Assembly: GCF_029906645.1 (NCBI RefSeq)
Contig: NZ_JARYGZ010000002.1
Location: forward strand, 124,001 to 188,000
Direction: 5' to 3'
Source of the DNA: Sphingomonas oryzagri
GTDB taxonomy: Bacteria > Pseudomonadota > Alphaproteobacteria > Sphingomonadales > Sphingomonadaceae
Length of the DNA: 64,000 bases
Shown here: piece after piece, positions 54,144 through 62,339 of the stretch
How the letters are laid out: every line of letters starts with the position of its first letter
Numbering within the stretch: position 1 is the stretch's first letter
The notes under the pieces: generated by a model
What the model was told of the DNA's origin: nothing
The model's input: only the letters and a program-made list of their open reading frames with translations
Databases searched by the model: none
Made by a program: the position numbers and the translations under genes

Positions 54144-54755
54144 TCAGCGCGCCTCTATCGCGACCGGATGCGAGCCGAACCAGTCGCTGGAATAGGTGCG
54201 ATACGCCGGATCGACGGGGGCATCGGGATCGTAGCGGCCAGGCACCAGCTCGTATCGCAGCTCATGGGAAGCCCCCTCCTCGGACGTGTAATAGGCCGCG
54301 AGGATCAGCGCCTTGATCTCCGGCCAGCCGGTTCCGGTGGGGCCGCCGGGTGCGAACACCCTCGCATCGAAAGCACGTAGCGCGCCGGCCTGATCGGCAG
54401 GATCGAGGTGGAGGAAGGGCACGCGCTGGCGCTCGTCCAGCAGGCGCCACACCCGGTTCAGCATCGCGGCGCTGGTGCCGAGAAGGCCTGCGGCGAGCGC
54501 GTTCAGGATGAAATCGACATCGGCCGGCGCACCGGCGCGCATCGATGCCGTGCGGGGCAGCACGATGCCGGAGATCTGCCCGATGAAGGTCGCCGCGCCC
54601 GGCAGCGGCCTGTCGTCATAGGCCGATGCGGCCGCCAGTCGCCGGACGCCATAGGCCGCGCCGCCCAGCAGCACGCCGGTGCCGAGCAGCGTGCGACGGT
54701 CGATCGGCTGATCGACCAGCGCAGGCGGCTCCGCTGCTGCGTGCGGCGCGCTCAT
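54144..54755 (-). CDS. Gluconate-2-dehydrogenase small-subunit-like (subunit 3) protein
   Basis: The 203-residue protein has a twin-arginine signal (DRRTLLGTGVLLGGAAYG, about 18-35) for export and the gluconate-2-dehydrogenase subunit 3 domain (IGQISGIVLPRT...FLHLDPADQAGALRAFD...ALILAAYYTSEEGASHELRYELVPGRY). This subunit chaperones the large GMC flavoprotein through the Tat system. It begins at ATG 54755, sharing one base with the hyuB2 stop (TAATG), so all four genes of the operon are tightly coupled. Confidence 0.85.
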   Translation of the reverse strand: MSAPHAAAEPPALVDQPIDRRTLLGTGVLLGGAAYGVRRLAAASAYDDRPLPGAATFIGQISGIVLPRTASMRAGAPADVDFILNALAAGLLGTSAAMLNRVWRLLDERQRVPFLHLDPADQAGALRAFDARVFAPGGPTGTGWPEIKALILAAYYTSEEGASHELRYELVPGRYDPDAPVDPAYRTYSSDWFGSHPVAIEAR

Positions 54756-56467
54756 TACGCGGCGGCGCGCAGCGCGGCGGTTCCGGCTTCATCGATGGCG
54801 CCATCGACGATCGACACCTTGTAGAGCGTCCGCGCCGCCTCCGCCGAGACATAGCCGTCGAGCACATCCTCCAGCACGGCGGCGGGCGCGCGCTCGGCCG
54901 GATCGCCGAAACCCGCCCCGCCGGCGCCGCGCGCGATCATGCGATCGCCGGTCTTCACCGGGGTGCGATAGGTGCCGACCTTCTTCTCGGCATCGGTACC
55001 GACGCCCACCATCATCGCATTGGCTTCCGGCTGGGCACCGCCAAGCAGCGACCAGGGTTTCTCCTTGCTGCGCTTGGTGATCGAGAGGAACTCGCCATCC
55101 TCGACGAAACGGATCTTCCGCTCGGTGCCGGCGCCGCCCCGCGTGCGGCCCGCGCCGCCGCTGTCGGCCTGGATCTCGAAGCTCTCCATCATCATGCCGG
55201 TCTTCATCTCGATCACCTCGATCGGCGTGTTGCGCACGAGGCTGCCCGAAATGTGATTGGTGGCGTTGATGCCGTCGGCGCCGACGCTGGCGCCCCAGCC
55301 CACCGGCTCGTTGTTCGAGACGGCGTACATGTCGCCGGTGACGCGGTTCGTGCCGATCATCATGAAGCCCAGCGTGTCCCCGCCCGAGCAGGCCGCCACG
55401 CGATCGGGCATCCCCTGTGCCAGCGCCTTGTAGACCAGCTCCAGCGCGAGGTGTGCCGGCCATTGCGTGTAGGTGGCCGACGGATAGACCGCGTGGAACA
55501 GATTACCTTCGGGCGCGATCACCTTGAGCGCGCGGAACGATCCGGCATTGTTGCGCTGCTCGGGCGTGGTCAGCGATTTCAGCACGAACTTGCAGATCGT
55601 CTCGGTCAGGCCGATCGGGATGTTGATCGGCCCGCGCACCGCCGGCGACGATTGCGAGAAGTCGCAGGTGAGTCCGTCGTCGTCCACGGTCACGCGGACG
55701 TGGATCGGCACCACATCGTCGGTGATGCCGTCGTCGTCGACGAGATCGCTCGCCTCCCAGGTGCCGCGCGGCAGGTCGGCAAGCGCCTTGCGAACGAGCG
55801 TCTCGCTGTGCGTCTTGATCCGCGCGATCGCCTCGCCGAACGCCTCCTCGCCGAATTTCTCGAGGATCGCGTTAAGCCGGGTGACACCGGTGCGGGTCGC
55901 CGCGACCTGCGCCTCGAGATCGCCGAGCACCGGGACGGGCATACGCGAATTGAATCGGATCAGATCGACCACGTCCTTCACCGGCGTGCCGTCCTTGTAG
56001 ATGCGCGTGCCGGGGAAGATCAGCCCTTCCTGGTGCATGTCGGTCGAATCGAGGACGTAGCCCGGATCCTTGGCACCAAGATCCATCCAGTGCGCGCGGA
56101 TGCAGGTGAAGGCGAAGGGCTTGTCCGCACCCGGCGCGAACACCGGCGCGAACAGCGTCGCATCGGCCGCGTGCGCCGAATTCCAGTAGGGATAGTTCAT
56201 CAGCAGGATGTCGCCGGGGCGCATCGTCTCCATGCCGACATGCGCGACGCCCTTGCGGATCGCATAATCGTTCGCGCCGAGGAAGAAGGCGAGGCCGGGC
56301 GCGTCGGCGATCAGCTCGAGATCGGCGTCGTAGATCGAGATGCCGAAATCGAGCACCTCGTAGATCACCGGGTTGAACGCGGTGCGGATCAGCGTCCGCC
56401 GCATCTCCTCGGCGGCCGAGACGAGATAGCTGCGGATGACTTCGACGGTGGCGCCATCGAGCTTCAT
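54755..56467 (-). CDS. hyuB: Hydantoinase/oxoprolinase subunit B (HyuB), copy 2
   Basis: The 570-residue protein is a HyuB subunit (DGATVEVIRSYLVSAAEEMRRTLIRTAFNPVIYEVLDFG at the start; GDILLMNYPYWNSAHAAD; CIRAHWMDLGAKDPG; ARGAGGAGFGDPAERAP at the end). The overlap with hyuA2 is 4 bases. It differs strongly from copy 1 (42133-43776), so the duplication is old or each was acquired separately. Each pair sits in a different operon with different partner enzymes, arguing for two ring-opening steps or two substrates. Confidence 0.9.
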   Translation of the reverse strand: MKLDGATVEVIRSYLVSAAEEMRRTLIRTAFNPVIYEVLDFGISIYDADLELIADAPGLAFFLGANDYAIRKGVAHVGMETMRPGDILLMNYPYWNSAHAADATLFAPVFAPGADKPFAFTCIRAHWMDLGAKDPGYVLDSTDMHQEGLIFPGTRIYKDGTPVKDVVDLIRFNSRMPVPVLGDLEAQVAATRTGVTRLNAILEKFGEEAFGEAIARIKTHSETLVRKALADLPRGTWEASDLVDDDGITDDVVPIHVRVTVDDDGLTCDFSQSSPAVRGPINIPIGLTETICKFVLKSLTTPEQRNNAGSFRALKVIAPEGNLFHAVYPSATYTQWPAHLALELVYKALAQGMPDRVAACSGGDTLGFMMIGTNRVTGDMYAVSNNEPVGWGASVGADGINATNHISGSLVRNTPIEVIEMKTGMMMESFEIQADSGGAGRTRGGAGTERKIRFVEDGEFLSITKRSKEKPWSLLGGAQPEANAMMVGVGTDAEKKVGTYRTPVKTGDRMIARGAGGAGFGDPAERAPAAVLEDVLDGYVSAEAARTLYKVSIVDGAIDEAGTAALRAAA

Positions 56468-58503
56468 GCGGCCCTCCTGCGGATGATGAGATGACCGTGA
56501 TCGTCGACGGAGACGGTCTGGTCGGAATGGATGACGGTGGTGGTGGTGCCTTCCTCGACGATTGCGGGGCCGTCGAAGACGTGGCCGGCGGCCAGCTTCG
56601 CGCGATCGTAGACCGCGAAGGTGGTGCGGTCGCGCAGCGCGAAGCAGAAGCAGTCCCGCTCGCCGATGCAGGCCTCGGATGCCGGCCCGGTGGCGGCATC
56701 GATGACCGGCAGAGCGGGCTTCGGCAACACCGCGTTCGCGCGCACGCGCAGCGTCACGATCTGGACCGCCGTGTTGATCGCATGGCCGTAGCGCAGCTTG
56801 TGAAGCGCATCGAACCGCTCGCGGATCGTGGCGAAGGGATCGCTCTCCGAAAGCTCGATCTCCAGCGCATGCTCCTGCCCGACATAGCGACATTCGACGA
56901 GGCGAACGATCCGCTCCTCGATATCCCTGCCGGCCTGCGCCGACAGGGTGGCGCGGGCATCGGCGACCAGCCCATCGAACGCCGCGGCGACGAACGGCTC
57001 GGCCTCGTCGCCCAGCAGGCGCAGCTCGGTCTGCGCGACATCGGTGACGACATCGGACATCAGCATGCCCCATGCCGAGAAGACGGCGGCGGAGCGCGGC
57101 ACGATCAGCTCGGCATTGTCGACCTCCCGCGCGATCAGCGGTGCGATCATCGGGCCGGCGCCGCCGAAGGCGAGCATCGAGAAATCGCGCGGATCGCGGC
57201 CGCGTTCGACGGTGATCTCCCGGATCGCGCCGGCAGTGCGCGCCACCAGCACGTCGAAGATGCCCGCCGCCGCCCGCGTGACGTCGATGCCGAGCGGGCC
57301 GGAAACCTTGGCCTCCATACCCGCGCGCGCGGCCGGAACGTCCAGCTGCACCGTGCCGCCGAGGAACGACGCCGGATCAAGGAAGCCGAGGATCAGCGCG
57401 GCATCGGTGGTGGTCGGCTCGGTACCGCCGCGACCGTAGGCGATCGGGCCGGGCTGCGCGCCCGCCGACTGCGGGCCGACCTGCAGCAGGCCTTCCTGCA
57501 CCCACGCGATCGATCCGCCGCCGGCACCGATGCAGCGGATGTCGAAGATCGGGATCATCGCCGGCAGATCGGCCAGCGGCGCCTCGTGCATCACCAGCGG
57601 CTCGCCATTCTCGATCACGGCGGCGTCGAGGCTGGTGCCGCCATAATCGAGCGTCAGCACGCGATCGCGACCGATCGCCTTCGCCAGATAGCCCGCGCCG
57701 ATCAGGCCGCCCGCCGGGCCGGACAGCACCGTGTAGATCGGCGCCTGCCGCGCGGTCGCCGCCGTCATCGCGCCGCCGGCCGAGCGCATGATGAGCAGCT
57801 TGCCCTCGAACCCGGCATCGACCAGCCCGCTTTCGAGGCGCCCGACATAATCGTTGAAGATCGGGTTGATATACGCATCGACGACGGCGGTCGCGGTCCG
57901 CTCATATTCGCGATATTCGCGCGTGATCGCGCTGGAGGCGGAGACGGCGACCTCGGAATAGGCGGCGCGGATCAGGGCGGCCGCCCGCTCCTCGTGCGCC
58001 GGGTTGCGATAGCTGTGGAGGAAGCACACCGCGATCGAGCGCATGCCGGCGGCGACCAGTTCGCCGGCGGCCGCGACCACCGCCGCCTCGTCCAGCGGCT
58101 CGACCTCGCGGCCCTCGGCGTCGATCCGTCCCGGCACGCCGATGCGGTTGCGGCGCTTCACGATCGCCGGCGGGCGCTGGTAGCGGTAATCGTACATCGA
58201 TGTGGCGGGGACGTCGGCACGGCCGATCTCGAACACGTCGCGGAAGCCCGCATTGGTGATGATGCCGGTGGCGACGCCGCGGCGCTCGATCACCGCATTG
58301 AGGCCGAGCGTGGTGCCGTGGACGAACAGCTCCGTATCGGAGAGCGATACGCCGAGCCGCGACAGCGCTTCCAGCACGCCGCGAACCGGCTCGTCCGGCG
58401 TGGTCGATGCCTTCGCCAGATGCGTCTTGCCGGTTTCCGCATCGAACATGATCGAATCGACGAACGTGCCGCCAATATCCACCGCCACGCGATAACGCTT
58501 CAT
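56464..58503 (-). CDS. hyuA: Hydantoinase/oxoprolinase subunit A (HyuA), copy 2
   Basis: The 679-residue protein has VAVDIGGTFVDSIMFDAETG at the N-terminus, VHGTTLGLNAVIERRGV, VDAYINPIFNDYV, LTLDYGGTSLDAAVIENG and CIGAGGGSIAWVQ. This is the ATP-binding half of the ATP-dependent hydantoinase/acetophenone-carboxylase superfamily. It heads the operon with hyuB2, the GMC small subunit and the GMC enzyme. A type A operator sits 69 bases before the start. Acetophenone and acetone carboxylases use the same family with other subunits; that alternative cannot be excluded. Confidence 0.9.
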   Translation of the reverse strand: MKRYRVAVDIGGTFVDSIMFDAETGKTHLAKASTTPDEPVRGVLEALSRLGVSLSDTELFVHGTTLGLNAVIERRGVATGIITNAGFRDVFEIGRADVPATSMYDYRYQRPPAIVKRRNRIGVPGRIDAEGREVEPLDEAAVVAAAGELVAAGMRSIAVCFLHSYRNPAHEERAAALIRAAYSEVAVSASSAITREYREYERTATAVVDAYINPIFNDYVGRLESGLVDAGFEGKLLIMRSAGGAMTAATARQAPIYTVLSGPAGGLIGAGYLAKAIGRDRVLTLDYGGTSLDAAVIENGEPLVMHEAPLADLPAMIPIFDIRCIGAGGGSIAWVQEGLLQVGPQSAGAQPGPIAYGRGGTEPTTTDAALILGFLDPASFLGGTVQLDVPAARAGMEAKVSGPLGIDVTRAAAGIFDVLVARTAGAIREITVERGRDPRDFSMLAFGGAGPMIAPLIAREVDNAELIVPRSAAVFSAWGMLMSDVVTDVAQTELRLLGDEAEPFVAAAFDGLVADARATLSAQAGRDIEERIVRLVECRYVGQEHALEIELSESDPFATIRERFDALHKLRYGHAINTAVQIVTLRVRANAVLPKPALPVIDAATGPASEACIGERDCFCFALRDRTTFAVYDRAKLAAGHVFDGPAIVEEGTTTTVIHSDQTVSVDDHGHLIIRRRAA

Positions 58504-58571
58504 GCCCCGAACCCTTGCTGCATCGTTCGCCGCGACGATATTGCGGCGATAATCCGGGTTTCTGAGAGTTC

Positions 58572-58588
58572 GTTGCGTTTTTGGCAAC
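58572..58588. promoter_or_regulatory. Candidate operator type A (copy 2)
   Basis: GTTGCGTTTTTGGCAAC has 5-bp inverted arms around 7 bases. It lies in the divergent region 58504-58638 between hyuA2 and the alpha/beta hydrolase gene and has the same spacing as 22792-22806. No gene lies in the gap. Confidence 0.5.
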
Positions 58589-58638
58589 ATAGGCGCTCCA
58601 CGCTGGCGGCCCGACCCCTCGGCTGACACCATCGCGTC

Positions 58639-59505
58639 ATGTTTCTCAGCCCGCAATCCCCGATCAACGCGACGAGCGACGCCTATCACGCGATCGCCAT
58701 CGCCCTGTGCGAACGCGCGCAGGCGACGCTGCCGCACCGGCTCGACATCGCCTATGGTGCCCATAGCCAGCAGCGGCTCGACCTCTATTTTCCGCAGGAA
58801 AGCCCGGCCCATGGCTTGCCGATCTTCCTGAACATCCATGGCGGCGGATGGACCCACGGCTTCAAGGAATGGATGGGGCTGAACGCGCTCGCCATCGCCG
58901 CCTTCCCGGCGGTCTATGCATCGCTGTCCTATCGCCTGGCCCCGGCCGCGAAGCATCCCGCGCAGGTCGAGGATTGCCTCTCCGCCGTCGCATGGCTTGC
59001 CGGGCATGCCGGCGCCTTCGGCGGCGATCCCGACCGCATCCATATCGGCGGCCATTCGGCGGGCGCGCACATCGCCGCGCTCGCCACCCTGCGCACGGAC
59101 CTGCACACCCGTCACCGGATCGCCCCCGGCACGATCAAGAGCTGCTTCGGCTTCAGCGGCCTCTACGATCTGCGCGGCGCCTTCGGGGAGCCGGTGCTCC
59201 CCGGCATCTCGCCGGTGCCGATGCTCGACGACATCGCCGACGAAGCGGACGCCTCGCCGATCCTGGCCGTCCGCAAGGTGCCCACGCGCTTCCACCTCAG
59301 CTGGGGCGCGCAGGAACCCGACGTCTTCTCCCGCAACGGAATCGCCTTCGCCAAGGCGCTGGCCGCCCGTGGCAATGCCGTCGAGACGTACGTGCCCGAT
59401 CTCGACCACTTCTGGATCCATCTCGACCAGAACCGGCCCGAGAGCGAATGGAACCGTATGCTCCACGCCTACATGACCGGCAGCCCCGGCAATCGGAGAG
59501 TCTGA
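58639..59505 (+). CDS. HGGGW-type alpha/beta hydrolase
   Basis: The 288-residue enzyme has the oxyanion loop NIHGGGWTHGF (69-79) and nucleophile elbow GGHSAGAH, with a DHFWIH catalytic-histidine segment near 255. It belongs to the BD-FAE/alpha-beta hydrolase 3 group, which includes the HGGxW arylformamidases that split N-formylkynurenine. It starts at ATG 58639; no clear ribosome site. It is the first gene of the operon hydrolase-NCS1-NTF2. It might deformylate or de-esterify an intermediate; substrate unknown. Confidence 0.82.
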   Translation: MFLSPQSPINATSDAYHAIAIALCERAQATLPHRLDIAYGAHSQQRLDLYFPQESPAHGLPIFLNIHGGGWTHGFKEWMGLNALAIAAFPAVYASLSYRLAPAAKHPAQVEDCLSAVAWLAGHAGAFGGDPDRIHIGGHSAGAHIAALATLRTDLHTRHRIAPGTIKSCFGFSGLYDLRGAFGEPVLPGISPVPMLDDIADEADASPILAVRKVPTRFHLSWGAQEPDVFSRNGIAFAKALAARGNAVETYVPDLDHFWIHLDQNRPESEWNRMLHAYMTGSPGNRRV

Positions 59506-59507
59506 AG

Positions 59508-60821
59508 ATGTCGATCGCCAAACGCCTGTCCGGACTGGTCGAGCGCAACCCCAACAGCCCGCCGGACGAGGCGGACATGCGCAGCTGGCCGTTCCTCACG
59601 ATGGTGCTGATCGGCGTCTCGATCTCGGTTCCGTTCTTCGCGTTCGGCGGCCAGCTCGGCCAGCATGGCGATTTCCCGGTGGTCGCCGCCGGGATCGTGA
59701 TCGGCAGCCTGCTGCTCGGCTTTTGGGGTATCGCGACGGGCTATGTCGGCGTCGCCGCGCGCCTGCCCACCGCGATGATCATCCGCCGCACGTTCGGCAC
59801 GCGGGGCTCGATCGCGATCGTCGCGATGATGGTGCTCAGCTCCTTCTGCTGGTTCGGGCTGCAGACCCAGATCCTGGTGAAGAGCATATCGGCGATCCTC
59901 GAAACGCAGCTCGGCTATCATCTCGATCAGCGCATCGGCATCGCGGTGGTCGGCGCGCTGATCGCCTCGACCGCCATCATCGGCGTGAAGGCGATGGGCA
60001 AGGTGGCGGTGGTCAGCGTGCCGCTGCTGCTGCTCGCGACGCTGGTGCCGCTCGGCATCGCGCTCCACCATGGCGGGCTTGTCACGCTGTTCGCGGCACG
60101 CACGATCCAGGAGCCGCTGGGGCTCGGCATGATCGTCTCGGTCGTGGTGGGGGCCGAGGTATTCGGATGCTCGATCAACCCCGATCTCAGCCGGTTCCTG
60201 CGCACGCCGCGCGACAATGCGACGGCGATGTTCATCAACTACGGCGTCGCGTTCCCGGCGCTGCTGGTGCTCGCGGCCGCGCTCGGCATCATGTACGGCA
60301 ATGCCGATCTGGTGGCGACGATGCTCGCCGCCGGCATCGCCCTGCCCGGTCTGCTGATCATCATCCTCGCAACCTGGACGAGCAACGACAAGAATCTCTA
60401 CGCCTCGGCGCTGTCCCTCGCCGCGCTGTTCCCCAGGGTCGAGCGCTGGCTGCTCGCGGCGATCGCGGGCGTGCTGGGCACCTGCCTCGCCGCCGCCGAC
60501 ATCCTCGGCCACTTCATCGTCTGGCTCACCTTCATGGGGCTGCTGATCGCGCCGATGTCGGGCGTCTACGTCGCCGACTTCCTGCTCGCCCGCCACCTCT
60601 ACACGCCCGACGCCGCCGAACCGCCGGCGTTCCGCTGGCTGCCGCTCGCCGCCTGGGCGTTCGGCATCGCGGTCGGCGTCGCGACCCTGCCACGCGCCAA
60701 TGTCGGGCTTGGCCTGTTCGAGCTCACGCGCGCGCCGACGGTCGATGCCCTGCTCGCGGCGATGCTGTTCCTCTTCGTCGCCGGCCGCGCCTCGCGCCGC
60801 GCGCCTGCCGTCGCCCTCTGA
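59508..60821 (+). CDS. NCS1-family permease (cytosine/hydantoin-type)
   Basis: The 437-residue membrane protein has about 12 helices with NCS1-type segments: WPFLTMVLIGVSISVPFFAFGGQLG, FGTRGSIAIVAMMVLSSFCWFGLQTQIL, EVFGCSINPDLSRFLRTPRDNATAMFINYG and TWTSNDKNLYASALSLA (the conserved TxSN/DNNLY site). NCS1 carriers take up nucleobases, allantoin, thiamine-like compounds and aryl-hydantoins (Mhp1). As the only nucleobase-cation symporter in the island, and two bases after an amidase-like hydrolase gene, it is a candidate importer for the hydantoin- or indole-like growth substrate. Confidence 0.85.
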   Translation: MSIAKRLSGLVERNPNSPPDEADMRSWPFLTMVLIGVSISVPFFAFGGQLGQHGDFPVVAAGIVIGSLLLGFWGIATGYVGVAARLPTAMIIRRTFGTRGSIAIVAMMVLSSFCWFGLQTQILVKSISAILETQLGYHLDQRIGIAVVGALIASTAIIGVKAMGKVAVVSVPLLLLATLVPLGIALHHGGLVTLFAARTIQEPLGLGMIVSVVVGAEVFGCSINPDLSRFLRTPRDNATAMFINYGVAFPALLVLAAALGIMYGNADLVATMLAAGIALPGLLIIILATWTSNDKNLYASALSLAALFPRVERWLLAAIAGVLGTCLAAADILGHFIVWLTFMGLLIAPMSGVYVADFLLARHLYTPDAAEPPAFRWLPLAAWAFGIAVGVATLPRANVGLGLFELTRAPTVDALLAAMLFLFVAGRASRRAPAVAL

Positions 60822-60840
60822 CATCCACTCCGGAGATCCC

Positions 60841-61206
60841 ATGAGCGAAAACGTCGTCACCCGCATGTTCGATTGGTGGAACCAGGCCTATCGGGACAGC
60901 GCCTTCAGCCCCGAAGGCTTCGCGCAGTTCTTCACCGATGACGCCCCCTTCGTCGTCGACGGCGGCGTGCGCGGCACAGGCCCCGTCGAGATCGACGCGC
61001 ATTTCCAGCGCATCCGCGCCAATACCGAGGCGGTCGAACTGACCACCCCGGTCAAGGCGACACTGGCCGACGAGACGACCGCCTTCGTCCGCTACGCGGC
61101 CACCTTCCGGAGCGCCGACAAGGAAGGTGCGGAGGAATGTATGGCGCTGGCCCGTCTGCGCGACGGCCGCATCGCATCGTTCGAGGTGATCGGCCGCCTC
61201 GCCTGA
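60841..61206 (+). CDS. NTF2/SnoaL-like protein, paralogue 3
   Basis: This 121-residue protein matches the copy at 24202-24636 most closely: MFDWWNQAYRDSAFSPEGFAQFFTDDAPFVVDGGVRGTGP, HFQRIRA and AFVRYAATFRSADK. GGAG before the start supports ATG 60841. It ends the hydrolase-NCS1-NTF2 operon. The three paralogues each sit in operons with ring-opening or C-N-hydrolysing enzymes (22.9-24.6, 34.8-37.6 and 58.6-61.2 kb), which suggests a repeated accessory function, for instance a dehydratase or isomerase. No catalytic residues can be named. Confidence 0.8.
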   Translation: MSENVVTRMFDWWNQAYRDSAFSPEGFAQFFTDDAPFVVDGGVRGTGPVEIDAHFQRIRANTEAVELTTPVKATLADETTAFVRYAATFRSADKEGAEECMALARLRDGRIASFEVIGRLA

Positions 61207-61208
61207 CG

Positions 61209-61242
61209 GCACGCCGCCGCCCGCGCCGGGCAGCCGGCGTGC
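61209..61242. terminator. Bidirectional terminator-like hairpin
   Basis: GCACGCCG (61209-61216) pairs with CGGCGTGC (61235-61242) in the 54-base gap between convergent stops. No T-run. Confidence 0.4.
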
Positions 61243-61260
61243 GCGGCGGCGGCGAAGGCC

Positions 61261-62184
61261 CTACATCAACGGCGAGAGATACTTCCGCGCCGCCGCCGAG
61301 GTCTCCAGCGGATTGGTCGGCACGTCATATTCGACGTAGAAATGTTCGACCCCGGCCTTCTCGGCGGCGGGGATGATGGTCTTGAACGGCACGATCCCGG
61401 TCCCCGGATCGCGCACATTCCCGTCCGGCCCGATATCCTTCATGTGGAGCATCCGGAAACGGCCGGGGTAGCGGTTGAAATAGGCGATCGGATCGACCTT
61501 GCCGTTGATCGCCCAGGCGAGATCCATCTCGAACTTGAGCTTGTCCGGATCGGTGCCCTGAATGATCAGGTCGTACGGCACGTCGGTGCCGACCTTCGCG
61601 AATTCCTGGCTGTGATTGTGGTAGCCGAGCGTGAAGCCCGCGGCATGGGCGGCATCGGCGGCGCGGTTGAGCGCCTTGATCAGCTGGTCGATCTGCGGCC
61701 GCGTCTTGAGCTGCGAAGGCCAGCTGATCTGCCAGACGATATATTTCTGGCCGAGCGGCCCGGCCTGCTTCGCGCATGCCCCGATCAGCTCGTCGACACG
61801 GTCGAACGAGAAAGCCTCCTCGAACTTGCGCTCGAACGTCGGCATGTCGATCCGCTTGGCGACGCCATCGACGAACACCTGGTAGAGGCCGGGCGGCATG
61901 ATGTGCTGCGACGGCGAGACGAGGCCGTGCTTGTCGAGCATCGCGCGCAGTTCGGCGGGATCGCGGCCGAAGCTGCCGAGTGTCTCGACCTCGCGGTATC
62001 CCATCGCCGCGACCTTCGCGAGCGTGCCGTCGCAATCGGCGTTGAGCAGGTCCATCAGCGTATAGAGCTGGATGCCGAGCGGACGCGGGCGGCGGGCCAG
62101 CACGCGGCCGCCGAGCGAGGCCGCTGCGGTGCTCGCGGCGGCGGCACCGAGCAGAGCGCGGCGGGACAGGAGAATATCGGCCAT
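61261..62184 (-). CDS. Exported sugar-phosphate-isomerase/epimerase-like TIM-barrel protein (Tat signal)
   Basis: The 307-residue protein starts at ATG 62184 (GAGGA about 10 bases upstream). It has a Tat signal with SRRALLG (8-14) and AAAASTAAASLGGRVLA. The mature part is a xylose-isomerase-like TIM barrel: GIQLYTLMDLL, GYREVETLGSFG, GYHNHSQEF, FEMDLAWAI, MLHMKDIGPDG and FYVEYDV supply likely metal ligands (Glu, His, Asp, Glu). Such exported isomerase-like proteins usually accompany TonB receptors in carbohydrate or other uptake clusters. It lies 155 bases after the receptor gene that ends at 62340, on the same strand; the gap shows only short GC-rich inverted repeats. Confidence 0.85.
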   Translation of the reverse strand: MADILLSRRALLGAAAASTAAASLGGRVLARRPRPLGIQLYTLMDLLNADCDGTLAKVAAMGYREVETLGSFGRDPAELRAMLDKHGLVSPSQHIMPPGLYQVFVDGVAKRIDMPTFERKFEEAFSFDRVDELIGACAKQAGPLGQKYIVWQISWPSQLKTRPQIDQLIKALNRAADAAHAAGFTLGYHNHSQEFAKVGTDVPYDLIIQGTDPDKLKFEMDLAWAINGKVDPIAYFNRYPGRFRMLHMKDIGPDGNVRDPGTGIVPFKTIIPAAEKAGVEHFYVEYDVPTNPLETSAAARKYLSPLM

Positions 62185-62339
62185 CGAACGGGTCCTCACA
62201 GGCAGGGATCGGGAAACAGCGCCGCACTACGCGGCCGGTATCCGACGCCCTTCCTCATCGGACACGCGAAGCGACTGGAACCATTCGCACGCATCGAAAG
62301 GCGGCGGCTACCCGTAGGCGGCCGCCACCGTCGATCATG

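Noticed and set aside
56464-58503. Calling hyuA2 an acetone or acetophenone carboxylase subunit
   Set aside because: No gamma-subunit gene or further carboxylase subunit is present; kept only as an alternative.
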